DNA from: Acidisarcina polymorpha
GTDB lineage: Bacteria; Acidobacteriota; Terriglobia; Terriglobales; Acidobacteriaceae
Length of the DNA: 64,000 nt
Direction of reading: 5' to 3'
NCBI RefSeq assembly: GCF_003330725.1
Contig: NZ_CP030840.1
Coordinates: 124,001-188,000, forward strand
This document shows, in pieces, positions 46,740 through 55,257 of the stretch (positions within the stretch are counted from its first letter, which is position 1; every line of letters starts with the position of its first letter). Position numbers and translations under genes: made by a program. The notes beneath the pieces are model-generated. The model was not told where the DNA came from. It was given only the letters and a program-made list of their open reading frames with translations, and made no database searches.

Positions 46740-48269
46740 CTATCTTTCCGGCACTGGGGTCACTGCGATGCTCCTGTGCCCGGCTGGGTCGAGAGCACGG
46801 ACGCCAAAGATCACGTTGTCCTTGGAGACGGGCAAAGTCACTGCAAGGATTCCGGCCGATTGCGGGGCGACTTCCAGGCTTCGCTGCCATAGGGGAGCGG
46901 AGGTCTCTCGCCAAACCACCTCGTAGGCCGTGTTTGCTGGAGCGCCCAGGCCTGCAGCCCAGTGGAGCGTCGTATTGTTGTCTAGATTCTTCGTGACGAT
47001 CGTGACATTTTGAGGAGGAGCCGGTGCGGAGGCTAGTGTCGCCAGCGTTGCCGCGTTCAGCCGCGCCACATTCGCGACATAGGAATAATCGACAAACTTG
47101 AGCAGATCGCCGTATTCGACACCCTTTTCAGTACGGACGTCCTGGTGCTGGTGGTTATAGTCCTCCCGCCACTCGGTGAAGCGGACGGCCGCAAAACCCT
47201 CCTGATTGAAGGAAGTATGATCGCCGCCACGAAGATAACGGTCCCGACGGAAGATCAGTACCGGATGGAAGGCTTGGAGGGCCGATGCGCCGCTTTGTGC
47301 GCGACTGCCATCCTTCGATGGCGTTGCGAAGTAACTGCGACTTACTTCAACTACACTTCTTGCCAGCTCCCGGGAAGGCGAGTCACTCTCCGCCCCCAGG
47401 CCCATGATCCGCTTGATCTCCGCTGGTGTCGCCGTTGCTGGAATACCTTCGGAAAAGACCCGTACCGCCGACTTGTCCTGCAAGGTCTCACCGGGAGTCG
47501 TGTTTCCTCCGACGATATCGTTGTTGAGCACGCCCTCCAGCTGCCACCCCTCGCTTTTAGCAAACTCCGCCAGGTGCAGGCTGCCGTTAAGCCCCTGCTC
47601 CTCCCCAGCCACGGCCACGAAGACCAGGGTGGCCGGGAGCTTCAAACCCTTCGCTCGCATGTTTGCCAATACGCGCGCACACTCGAGGCTCACGGCGACG
47701 CCGCTAGCGTCATCGTTCGCCCCCGGCGCCTCGGCCTCGGTCTCCATCGGACCAGTGTTCCGCGAATCATAATGCCCCGTCACTAACACCATCCGTGCGG
47801 CCTGGGACGGATCACTTCCCCGCAAGATCGCGTAGACGTTGGTGATGGTTGTCGGCTTGGGAATTCGCCCTTGTGGTGGTGGCTCCGGTTGCTGCGTGAA
47901 GCTGTCCCGCTTCACTTCCAGGCAGCCTCCGCAAGCGACGGAATAACGTTGAAACTCCGCGGCGATCCAATCCGCAGCGGCGGTAACACCTTGCCCGGAA
48001 GCCAAATTCGTATCCATGCTCGACAAAGTGTTCCGGTTGTGAAAACTCACCAGCTTTTCAATCGATTGCCTTATCTGAGTTGGCGAGATCTCCTTCAAAG
48101 CCTGTCGAATCGCCGGATCGCCGGGAGCGGCCACAATCGGTTGACCGCTGGCATCCATATTGCCGGAGTTGTCTTCAGAGAAAACAGGCAATGTGCAGTT
48201 CGCCCAGCACGTTAAGATTAATAGGAAAACTCTGCAGTAAAAGCGTCCGAAACTTGAACGATTTCTCAT
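46740..48269 (-). CDS. Secreted M28-family aminopeptidase
   Basis: A 509-residue zinc peptidase with a signal peptide. The metal ligands lie in MVLVTGHYDSRN (His), APGANDDASG (Asp), AVAGEEQGLNGS (Glu), with a further Asp in VLNNDIVGGN and His in RGGDHTSFNQEGFAAV. This is the M28 pattern of bi-zinc aminopeptidases. After the peptidase domain a C-terminal Fn3-like domain (NVTIVTKNLDNNTTLHWAAG; AYEVVWRETSAPLWQ) follows, common in exported M28 enzymes. The ATG at 48269 gives the signal peptide. It degrades peptides in the periplasm or outside the cell. Confidence 0.92.
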   Translation of the reverse strand: MRNRSSFGRFYCRVFLLILTCWANCTLPVFSEDNSGNMDASGQPIVAAPGDPAIRQALKEISPTQIRQSIEKLVSFHNRNTLSSMDTNLASGQGVTAAADWIAAEFQRYSVACGGCLEVKRDSFTQQPEPPPQGRIPKPTTITNVYAILRGSDPSQAARMVLVTGHYDSRNTGPMETEAEAPGANDDASGVAVSLECARVLANMRAKGLKLPATLVFVAVAGEEQGLNGSLHLAEFAKSEGWQLEGVLNNDIVGGNTTPGETLQDKSAVRVFSEGIPATATPAEIKRIMGLGAESDSPSRELARSVVEVSRSYFATPSKDGSRAQSGASALQAFHPVLIFRRDRYLRGGDHTSFNQEGFAAVRFTEWREDYNHQHQDVRTEKGVEYGDLLKFVDYSYVANVARLNAATLATLASAPAPPQNVTIVTKNLDNNTTLHWAAGLGAPANTAYEVVWRETSAPLWQRSLEVAPQSAGILAVTLPVSKDNVIFGVRALDPAGHRSIAVTPVPER

Positions 48270-48580
48270 CCTTGGTTTTAGAGATAACGAGCATCCGGAC
48301 ATCCGCAAACTCCTCGATTGAGCAACTTAATCGAATAGCAAAGGTCTCAACGTGTGTGCTTGACGCGAGCGAGCCCTATTCCCTTGAACACTGTAGGTTA
48401 TTGGGAAGGAAACATGCATCGTCTCGGCTGCGTCATCATCAGTGTAATACCCGCGGCGTCCGAGCTTTCCTATGGATTGCTTTGTGAGTTGCGCATTCCG
48501 CGGTGATGAACTGTATGGAATCTTCGGATGGCCATAACCATGAAAGTCAGTCAGAATACTCCAAGGATTGGAGAGGTCTA
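48270..48580. other. Divergent intergenic region, no gene seen
   Basis: A 311-base region between the M28 peptidase and the LysW-like gene, transcribed away from one another; both promoters should lie here. No distinct motif was identified. The open frame upstream of 48581 lacks a ribosome site and is not conserved. Confidence 0.4.
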
Positions 48581-48775
48581 ATGGCAATTTGCTCTGAATG
48601 TGACAGCGTTCTCGACTTCGACGTCGAAGAGGTCGACGAAGGCGACGTGATTGTCTGTGACGAATGCGGTGCAGAGTATGAGGTCGTCGGCACCGACCCG
48701 CTCGAGTTGAGTAAAGTCGACAACGAAGGCTATGAAAGCGATGATGCCGTGGTCGTCGATGAGGAAGAGGAATGA
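48581..48775 (+). CDS. LysW-like zinc-ribbon carrier protein (orphan)
   Basis: A 64-residue, very acidic protein. It has two CxxC knuckles (Cys 4, 7, 26, 29) in the frame MAICSECDSVLDFD...VIVCDECGAEYEVVGTDPLE, closely like LysW/ArgW, the amino-group carrier on whose C-terminal Glu lysine or arginine precursors are built. The normal C-terminal EDWGE is replaced by VVVDEEEE, but the last residue is still Glu. No lysX, argX or other AAA-pathway gene is near. GGAGAGG precedes the ATG at 48581. Its stop overlaps the next start (ATGA), so the two genes are coupled. Function may differ from classic LysW. Confidence 0.8.
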   Translation: MAICSECDSVLDFDVEEVDEGDVIVCDECGAEYEVVGTDPLELSKVDNEGYESDDAVVVDEEEE

Positions 48776-49149
48776 GCATCGCCCATCACCGAAAAAGTAA
48801 TCGCTCTTATTGCTTCGGACTACTCACTTTTTTCTTTTTCACACTCACAGTTGCTTGCCTGTCAACTCCTGCCCAGGCGCAGGCCAGCCAAAAGGTGGTT
48901 CAGGGTAAGGTTGTCGGATCGAATGATGAGGTTCAACCGGGGGCGATCGTCTATCTGAAAAACAGCAAGACCAACGATATCAAGAGCTTCATCTCAACCC
49001 AGGACGGCAGCTACCGTTTCGGTCAGCTTTCCCCCGATGTTGACTACGAAGTGTGGGCTGAGTACCAGGGAAAAAAGAGCTCCACCAAGACTGTGAGCTC
49101 CTTTGACTCGAAGAAACTGTTGATCTACTCGCTTAAGCTTGGGGGGTGA
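48772..49149 (+). CDS. Small secreted carboxypeptidase-regulatory-like (Cna_B/CarboxypepD_reg) protein
   Basis: A 125-residue secreted protein: signal peptide (LLTFFFFTLTVACLSTPAQAQ) and a single CarboxypepD_reg-like beta sandwich (VVQGKVVGSNDEVQPGAIVY, then LKNSKTNDIKSFISTQDGSY and RFGQLSPDVDYEVWAEYQGK). Such domains often occur on TonB receptors; here it stands alone. The start overlaps the LysW-like stop by 4 bases, so it is translationally coupled. A strong terminator follows. Confidence 0.78.
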   Translation: MSIAHHRKSNRSYCFGLLTFFFFTLTVACLSTPAQAQASQKVVQGKVVGSNDEVQPGAIVYLKNSKTNDIKSFISTQDGSYRFGQLSPDVDYEVWAEYQGKKSSTKTVSSFDSKKLLIYSLKLGG

Positions 49150-49184
49150 AGTACCCTGCACCCAGTCAGCAGCTTGTTAACGCA

Positions 49185-49221
49185 AAATGAAAACGCCACC
49201 TTCGCGGTGGCGTTTTCATTT
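49185..49221. terminator. Bidirectional terminator with UUCG-type loop
   Basis: AAATGAAAACGCCACC (49185-49200) pairs with GGTGGCGTTTTCATTT (49206-49221) around TTCGC. Ts on one side and As on the other make it work for both the plus-strand gene at 48772 and the minus-strand rpsA. Confidence 0.92.
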
Positions 49222-49241
49222 CTTATGCTCGGTTACAAGTT

Positions 49242-51197
49242 CTAGCCACGCTTCCAGTTCATCAAGTCACCCAGAGTCGTAGTCGAACTAGAGACCGGAG
49301 CCTTGTAAGACTCCACCTCAGCCCGGCTGGCCTCTTCGCCAACTGCGCGGATGCTCAAACCGACCTTCTTCTCATCCTGATTCATCTTGATGATCTTGAA
49401 GTCGTGCTCTTGGCCGGCCTCGAGCTTGATTGAGTTGCCGTTGCCATCGGCGGCCTCGGAGACATGGCAAAGTCCTTCAACCCCTTCAGCGATCTCGACA
49501 AAAGCGCCGAACTGCGCCGTCCGAAGTACTTTGCCCTTGACGACATCGCCTACGCGATGCTGCGCAAAGAAAGTCTCCCAGACGTCCGGCTGGAGTTGCT
49601 TGATACCCAGCGAAAGCCGACGATTTTCCGGCTCGACGCCCAGCACCACGGCCCGCAGTTTCTCGCCCTTCTTCAGGATCTCGGAAGGGTGCTTCACCCG
49701 CTTGGTCCAGCTTAGGTTGCTGACGTGAACCAGGCCGTCAATGCCGTCTTCAATCTCGATGAAAGCGCCAAAGTCGGTCAGGTTTCTCACCCGGCCCTCG
49801 ACAATCGTGCCGGCAGGATACCGTCCCGACAGATTCTCCCAGGGGTTCTCGAGCAACTGTTTCATGCCCAGCGAGATTCGACGGTCGGTTGAATTGACAC
49901 TGATGACAACGGTTTCGACCTCATCGCCCGGCTTGACTAATTTCGACGGATGCTTCATCCGCTTGGACCAGGTCATCTCGGAGACGTGGACCAGGCCTTC
50001 AATCCCCTGCTCCAATTCGATGAACGATCCATAGTCGGTAACGCTCAGTACCCGTCCGCGAACTCGAGCCCCGACGGGGTACCGCTCGACGGCGTCCAGC
50101 CACGGATCCGGTGTCAGCTGCTTGAAGCCCAGTGAAACCCGCTGCTTGTCCTTGTCGAACTTGAGCACCTTGACCTGGATCTCATCGCCGACGTTGACTA
50201 GATCCCGTGGATGCGTCAAACGTCCCCAGGACATGTCGGTGATGTGCAGCAATCCGTCAATCCCGCCCAGATCGACAAAAGCGCCGTAATCAGTCAGATT
50301 TTTCACCGTGCCGGTGAGAATGGTGCCCTCTTCAAGGTGCTCCAGCGTCTCATTCCGCTTGGCGGTCTGCTTCTCCTCAAGAATTTCCTTGCGGGAGACA
50401 ACCACATTGCCACGCTTTTTGTTCAGCTTGATGACCCGGACTTCAATCGGCTGACCGATGTATGTATCCAGGTTGCGAACCGGCCGAACCTCGAGTTGCG
50501 AACCAGGCAGAAATGCCTTGATCCCGATATCGACGGTCAGTCCGCCCTTAACCCGGCCGAGAACGATGCCTGTGACCGGCGTCTTGTCCGTCGCCGCCTT
50601 TTCGATGACGTCCCAGACCCTATGCCGCTGCGCCTTTTCGTAGCTCAGCAGGTATCCGCCCTCTTGCTCCTCGCGCTCGACAACGACTTCAACGGTGTCG
50701 CCGGGCTTTAGCTTAGGCTGGCCGGTATGGTCAATGACCTGCTCGATCGGGATCAGTCCTTCGGACTTCAATCCGACATCAACGACCACGTGCTTGTCGG
50801 TCAGCTTGATAACTGTACCGGTCACGATATTGTCGTCAAAGGCCAAGGTGGCAGCCTCAGCGGCCTGCTCACGGTCGAATGACTCTAGAGCAGCGGCGAA
50901 ATCCTCCATCGACATGTCCGAATCAGAATCATCGGCAGCAGACGCGGAGGAATTTTCGCTTGCGACGGCTTCTGCCGCAGGCACGGCGGTTGCGAGCGCC
51001 GGGGCTTGCACTAACCGGCTATCGGCGACAGCATGAAGCGAGTCCAAGGCCGCAATTTCTTGGGAATCGGCTTCGGGGTTGGGGGCGAATTCGTGGGACG
51101 GCTCTGCTTGCTCCGTCGCTGCATCAAGGGTTAGGGTTTCCATTTCAGTGCTCAGGGGTGTGCTCTCGGTTTGTTCAGGATTTAGGACGTCTGCCAT
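49242..51197 (-). CDS. rpsA: 30S ribosomal protein S1 with long acidic N-terminal extension
   Basis: A 651-residue protein with six S1 (OB) domains: about 123-190, 210-280, then four close copies of the pattern VKNLTDYGAFVDLGGIDGLLH...MSWGRLTHP...VKVLKFDKDKQRVSLGFKQL in the second half. S1 helps unstructured and leadered mRNAs bind the 30S subunit. The first 120 residues are Glu/Ala/Ser-rich and not present in the E. coli protein; an internal ATG at 50915 (MSMEDFAAALESFD) would remove most of it. The ATG at 51197 has GGAG 10 bases upstream, so the longer form is plausible. Confidence 0.95.
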   Translation of the reverse strand: MADVLNPEQTESTPLSTEMETLTLDAATEQAEPSHEFAPNPEADSQEIAALDSLHAVADSRLVQAPALATAVPAAEAVASENSSASAADDSDSDMSMEDFAAALESFDREQAAEAATLAFDDNIVTGTVIKLTDKHVVVDVGLKSEGLIPIEQVIDHTGQPKLKPGDTVEVVVEREEQEGGYLLSYEKAQRHRVWDVIEKAATDKTPVTGIVLGRVKGGLTVDIGIKAFLPGSQLEVRPVRNLDTYIGQPIEVRVIKLNKKRGNVVVSRKEILEEKQTAKRNETLEHLEEGTILTGTVKNLTDYGAFVDLGGIDGLLHITDMSWGRLTHPRDLVNVGDEIQVKVLKFDKDKQRVSLGFKQLTPDPWLDAVERYPVGARVRGRVLSVTDYGSFIELEQGIEGLVHVSEMTWSKRMKHPSKLVKPGDEVETVVISVNSTDRRISLGMKQLLENPWENLSGRYPAGTIVEGRVRNLTDFGAFIEIEDGIDGLVHVSNLSWTKRVKHPSEILKKGEKLRAVVLGVEPENRRLSLGIKQLQPDVWETFFAQHRVGDVVKGKVLRTAQFGAFVEIAEGVEGLCHVSEAADGNGNSIKLEAGQEHDFKIIKMNQDEKKVGLSIRAVGEEASRAEVESYKAPVSSSTTTLGDLMNWKRG

Positions 51198-51698
51198 TGG
51201 GTGCCAGCTCCGGGATCGATCGGTCGGCGGTCCCGTTTTCCGCCCTGCAGATTAGCGAGCCGCTATGCTCGTTTAAGCATGGCTCAGTTCCTGCAGATTT
51301 ACTTCGCGTATCGTTGTGAATTTTTTGCAACAATCGCAAGAGCGCCGGGACTACTGCCGAATTTTTGTCGCTGACGGATCGGACGTTCAAGAGGGGGGAA
51401 GGAGTGAGTGGCCAGGGTTAAGTGGCCCGGCTCTACTTCGTCTCCGATCGGGAGCATCCGGCAGGCAGGGAACAAGATTGCGGCGTTTGCAGGTCACGCA
51501 AAAAATCCCGAACGCAGACCTACTCAGTAACTATAGCAATCGGGCCGAATGAGTGTCAATGCAGGTACCCACAAAGAGCCGCAAAGCCAGCCGATTCGCG
51601 GCTCCTAGCGTTTGAACCATCCTACGGCCAAACATAACGGTCTGGGCATCGTATAAGTTTGATCGTTGTCGAGAAGGTAATCCAAAGAGGTTGCTAGA
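51198..51698. other. rpsA leader and divergent promoter region
   Basis: A 501-base region with no credible gene. It holds an imperfect hairpin in the rpsA leader (51257-51285) and a short A-T-rich stretch near 51320. The cupin gene promoter should be at its right end but no clear -35/-10 pair is visible. No tRNA or small RNA was recognised. Confidence 0.45.
51257..51285 (-). promoter_or_regulatory. Hairpin in the rpsA leader
   Basis: GAGCC (51257-51261) and ATGCT (51265-51269) pair with GGCTC (51281-51285) and AGCAT (51276-51280) around a 6-base loop; a 3-base bulge splits the stem. It lies 60 bases upstream of the rpsA start. Ribosomal protein S1 represses its own translation through structured leaders in E. 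coli; such a role here is inference. Confidence 0.35.
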
Positions 51699-52301
51699 AT
51701 GAATCGCCGTCACTTTTCGTCTATCCTGGGCGCGCTTGGGCTGCTCCCAATTCGGTCCATACTGGCGGAAGGCGGGTCAGCCGGGAAAAGGCCATCCTCT
51801 CCTGAACAACTTCATCTCACCCGTAACGGCTGGATGCCCAACAACGACAGACTTCCTGTGCTGCTTTATCGATCTGCCTTCCGCATTTCGTCCGGAAAGG
51901 ATGCCGCTGCGTTCTTCGAGCAGATTTTCACCAAGAATGGATGGCCGCCACAATGGCGGAACGGTGTCTACGACTTTCATCACTACCACTCTACCGCTCA
52001 CGAAGTGCTCGGCTTCGTCGCAGGCCACGCTCAGTTGATGCTGGGAGGAGAAAATGGCCTTGAGATCTCGGTAGAGGCAGGCGATGTAGCTGTGCTGCCC
52101 ACCGGAACCGGTCACTGCAAAATCAGCGCCAGCCCGGATTTCCTGGTGGTTGGAGCTTACCCGCCCGATCAGTCGTGGGACATCTGCCGAGCTGCTCCAT
52201 CGGCAATCGCCGTCGATCGAATGAGCCGTCTCCCGTTTCCAAACTCCGATCCGGTCGAGGGCGCGCGTGGCCCTTTAATTCACCTTTGGCGGAGCGTGTA
52301 G
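51699..52301 (+). CDS. Exported cupin-domain protein (YjlB-like)
   Basis: A 200-residue protein. The N-terminus ([20 protein letters not shown]) is a Tat-like signal with the twin arginine. The cupin core has [20 protein letters not shown] and [15 protein letters not shown], containing the His/Glu metal ligands. Residues 55-110 match YjlB-like cupins. It may bind a metal and act on a small organic substrate; none is indicated. A weak AAGAGG ribosome site lies before the ATG. It is followed by the HIT gene after 30 bases. Confidence 0.75.
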   Translation: MNRRHFSSILGALGLLPIRSILAEGGSAGKRPSSPEQLHLTRNGWMPNNDRLPVLLYRSAFRISSGKDAAAFFEQIFTKNGWPPQWRNGVYDFHHYHSTAHEVLGFVAGHAQLMLGGENGLEISVEAGDVAVLPTGTGHCKISASPDFLVVGAYPPDQSWDICRAAPSAIAVDRMSRLPFPNSDPVEGARGPLIHLWRSV

Positions 52302-52331
52302 CCACCCTCAATCTCGCCTATACTCACGCAT

Positions 52332-52913
52332 ATGGATCATCTCTGGACCCCGTGGCGCTATGCCTACGTGAGCGCCGCCGACGGCGCAGAGCGGCAGGGT
52401 GTCCCGCACGAACTGGCTGCCTGGCCGGGCGATCATCATTGCGTGTTCTGCAACATGATCGCGGCAGTAGACTATGCCGAACTGCACGGAATGCCCATTG
52501 CAGAAGCGGAGCGCGCAGCTGGCATTGTGCATCGCGCCGGTCACACCTTCCTGTGTCTCAACGCGTATCCATACGCGAGCGGCCATGTGATGATTGTCCC
52601 TTATCTGCATGGGAGCTCTCTCGCTGCTCTCGACCGCCTCATCAGCCATGAAATGATGGACCTTGCGCAGCAGACGGAGCGCCTCTTCGCCGACCTTTAT
52701 TCGCCGCATGGGATGAACTTCGGTCTGAACCTCGGCAAGGCGGCCGGGGCTGGCGTTGCCGGACATCTCCACCTCCACGCCTTGCCTCGCTGGGATGGCG
52801 ATACCAACTTCATGACCACCACCGCGGAGACGCGAGTCCTGCCTGAGGCGCTGACCATCACCTGGGAAAGAATGCGCAAGGCATTTCTTGAACCGTCCGT
52901 TCAAAAGTGTTGA
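52332..52913 (+). CDS. HIT-family hydrolase (Ap4A-phosphorylase-like)
   Basis: A 193-residue protein with the histidine triad in GHLHLHALPRW (H-x-H-x-H) and the upstream FLCLNAYPYASGHVMIVPYL strand. A CVFCNM cluster near residue 35 suggests a zinc-bound N-terminal element, as in HIT proteins similar to Ap4A phosphorylase. It cleaves nucleotidyl-phosphate bonds, substrate unknown. The stop is followed by a small basic protein's frame. Confidence 0.88.
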   Translation: MDHLWTPWRYAYVSAADGAERQGVPHELAAWPGDHHCVFCNMIAAVDYAELHGMPIAEAERAAGIVHRAGHTFLCLNAYPYASGHVMIVPYLHGSSLAALDRLISHEMMDLAQQTERLFADLYSPHGMNFGLNLGKAAGAGVAGHLHLHALPRWDGDTNFMTTTAETRVLPEALTITWERMRKAFLEPSVQKC

Positions 52914-53002
52914 TCGCCACCCTTTTGGATCCGCGACTGAATGCGCATCCAATGAATCAAAACTCTGTAGGAATATTTCGAGAGAAGTTCAGCGAGGGCA
53001 AC

Positions 53003-53356
53003 ATGCCGGGAAGAGCGACAGTTAAGTCTACAGCGAAGCCGCAATCCACACCCGCGGCCAATACTCCACCCAAAGTGAAGGCGAAATCCACTCCGGCCTC
53101 TAACCGGCCCGAAGCAGGAGCGAAAGAAGATGAGCACGCAACAAAAGTTGATGCGCCGACGGCCGTCCAACCGGTCGAGCCAGAGGACGCTTACCTTACC
53201 GGCGTAAGCCGTTCTTTGCAGCGCCGACTCTTAGGACTCAACGTGCAGGGGTCGCAAGGACAAGCCAAGCCCCACCCTGAGGCAACATCGGCCGGCTTGC
53301 ACTCTACCGGATCGTTCGCCGATGAGAAGCCGGCGGCGAAGACCAAAAAGAAGTAG
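53003..53356 (+). CDS. Small Lys/Pro/Ala-rich hypothetical protein
   Basis: About 117 residues, rich in Lys, Pro, Ala, Thr, with no signal peptide and no recognised domain; the end is a basic run (AAKTKKK). A conserved-looking core is AYLTGVSRSLQRRLLGLNVQ. It could be a nucleic-acid-binding tail protein. GCGAGG lies 6 bases before the ATG at 53003; an open frame continues upstream to 52907, overlapping the HIT gene. Its expression is uncertain. Confidence 0.5.
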   Translation: MPGRATVKSTAKPQSTPAANTPPKVKAKSTPASNRPEAGAKEDEHATKVDAPTAVQPVEPEDAYLTGVSRSLQRRLLGLNVQGSQGQAKPHPEATSAGLHSTGSFADEKPAAKTKKK

Positions 53357-53378
53357 TTTGGCTTTGTCCCTGTTGGTC

Positions 53379-54740
53379 TTAGGGCCGCAATAAGCGGGAG
53401 GATTCTGACGGAGTTACGTCCCAGTCCTCTGCTCGTAGTGGGCGGGTGTCGAGTGCCAGCGATCCGATGCTCTCAAGCTCAGCGGTCTGCGCCTCGATGC
53501 CTAATTCCCTGAGTTTCCGCGCCTGCGCAAAAACTCCGCCGCGGCCTTCGACTACATTGACCAGGCTATCGAAGGCCTTCCCTGCCTTGCGGATCCCGTT
53601 ACCCACTTCAACAAGATATTCGTGGGTCTTACTTAATTTTTTGTAAAGGTTCAGTCCGGCTTCTTGAATACGCACGGCGTTGTCCGTGATCTCGCTCTGC
53701 TGCCACCCGATCGCGACGGCCCGAAGCAGCGCAATCAGCGTAGTTGGAGTCGATAGGACTACATTGGCTCTGGTCCCGTATTCGATCAGGCCGGGATCGC
53801 CCTCCAGCGCGGCGCTGAAGAGGGCCTCGCTGGGCAGGAAACACACGATGAAATCGGCCGAACCGCTAAAGCGTTCGAAGTATCTCTTCTTCTGCAAGTC
53901 TTCGATATGGCGCTTGACCTGGGCCGCGTGCTGCCGAAGTTTTTCCCGGCGGCTGTCGGCGTCAGGGGCCGCGAGCGACTCGAGAAAGGCCACCCAGGGC
54001 GTCTTGGCATCGATGACGATGCAGCGTTTGTTGGGCAGGTTGATCACTACGTCCGGGCGCACCGATCTGTCGGCTTCCCCTTCGCCAGCAAGATGCACCT
54101 GCTGTTCGAAGGTGCAATGCTCCACCATGCCTGCGAACTCGATGCAGTTCTTAAGCTGCTGTTCTCCCCAGTTGCCCCGGGTATTCGGCGCCCGCAGCGC
54201 CTGGACCAGATTGCCCGTCTCTTTGCGCAGATCGCTATGGCTGCTCTGGATGCCTTCTACAAGCGTCTTGACTGCAGCGTAGGCTCCCTCTCGCTTGACT
54301 TCGAGATCCTGGGTCTCTTTCGCCAGCGCCTCGAGCGTCTTCCGCACCGGTTCGAGCAGATTTGCGATGGCCGTCTCTTTCTCTTCGAGTTTTCCCTTGG
54401 CCTCCACCTGCTGGGCGCCAAGCTGTTCCTTCGCGAGCAGCAGAAAATCCCTGCTGGTGTGGCTTAATACGTCGCTGGCGAGCCCCTTGAAGCTGGCGTG
54501 TAAGGCCTCCTGGGCGTGTGCCAACGAACCCTTTTCCGCAATCAGCCGCTCCTCCAGCTTGGCAATTTCTATCTGGGACTCACGAAATTTCTCCTGCAGC
54601 AATTTCCCGTCTTCGGCGAGTAGTGCGAGTGAAGCTTGTTGAGAGGCGATCCGCCCTCGTTGGCTCAACCAGCCCAGCACGTAACCGGCAACAATCGAAA
54701 GCAAGAAACCAAGAAGCAGGACCGGCAGGGAAACGAGCAT
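53379..54740 (-). CDS. rmuC: RmuC family DNA recombination protein
   Basis: A 453-residue protein: one N-terminal transmembrane helix (LVSLPVLLLGFLLSIVAGYV), a coiled coil (residues ~45-190) and a C-terminal RmuC domain (TRGNWGEQQLKNCIEFAGMV; DVVINLPNKRCIVIDAKTPW with the nuclease-like D..DAK; FIVCFLPSEALFSAAL). RmuC limits certain DNA rearrangements in E. coli, mechanism unclear. The start at 54740 is preferred (TAGGAG upstream) over 54770. It converges with the small basic protein's gene. Confidence 0.92.
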   Translation of the reverse strand: MLVSLPVLLLGFLLSIVAGYVLGWLSQRGRIASQQASLALLAEDGKLLQEKFRESQIEIAKLEERLIAEKGSLAHAQEALHASFKGLASDVLSHTSRDFLLLAKEQLGAQQVEAKGKLEEKETAIANLLEPVRKTLEALAKETQDLEVKREGAYAAVKTLVEGIQSSHSDLRKETGNLVQALRAPNTRGNWGEQQLKNCIEFAGMVEHCTFEQQVHLAGEGEADRSVRPDVVINLPNKRCIVIDAKTPWVAFLESLAAPDADSRREKLRQHAAQVKRHIEDLQKKRYFERFSGSADFIVCFLPSEALFSAALEGDPGLIEYGTRANVVLSTPTTLIALLRAVAIGWQQSEITDNAVRIQEAGLNLYKKLSKTHEYLVEVGNGIRKAGKAFDSLVNVVEGRGGVFAQARKLRELGIEAQTAELESIGSLALDTRPLRAEDWDVTPSESSRLLRP

Positions 54741-54985
54741 ACTCCTATCCTTCCACCGTCTTGGCATCAACGCCAGCGCAGCCGGAGGAAAACTCCGCTG
54801 GTTTGTCCCCTGGTTGGCTTTACACTACCTTTCGTGCTCAGTAGACTTGGAGTTTCGGGGTTCGCTCCTCGAGGCAGCATGGTGTCACGAGCAAGACAAT
54901 CGGGTCCTGCTCCGCCGTCGAGATAAACCTCGCCAGCCGGCATCTCGTACACTTAAGGCATCCGCTTTTCGGTGATTGCAGTTCT

Positions 54986-54991
54986 TATAAT
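54986..54991 (+). promoter_or_regulatory. acpP -10 element
   Basis: TATAAT lies 15 bases before the acpP ATG at 55007, directly upstream of the ribosome site (CAGGAGAAG). No clear -35 hexamer is seen. The transcript leader would be very short. Confidence 0.5.
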
Positions 54992-55006
54992 TTGACAGGA
55001 GAAGAC

Positions 55007-55255
55007 ATGGCAGCAGCAGTGGAAGAAAAGGTTAAACAGATCATTGTCGAGCAGCTTCAGGTGGATGAAGCGGAAGTGACCCCCAGCGCGTCGTTCCAGG
55101 AAGATCTCGGCGCAGATTCGCTCGATGTCGTTGAACTAGTCATGCAGTTCGAGGAAGCCTTTGATCTCGAGATTCCCGATGAAGATGCTGAAAAAATCAA
55201 GACGGTGAAAGACGCGACTGACTACATCGAGAAGAATGCGAAGGGCGGTAAGTAG
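55007..55255 (+). CDS. acpP: Acyl carrier protein
   Basis: An 82-residue acidic protein; Ser38 in [20 protein letters not shown] carries the phosphopantetheine arm. It shuttles acyl chains in fatty acid synthesis. The ATG at 55007 has CAGGAG upstream. The next gene, fabF, starts 2 bases after the stop, the usual acpP-fabF pair. Confidence 0.97.
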   Translation: MAAAVEEKVKQIIVEQLQVDEAEVTPSASFQEDLGADSLDVVELVMQFEEAFDLEIPDEDAEKIKTVKDATDYIEKNAKGGK

Positions 55256-55257
55256 CT

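Noticed and set aside
51198-51698. tRNA or small RNA in the region before the cupin gene
   Set aside because: No cloverleaf, T-loop motif or terminator was found there.
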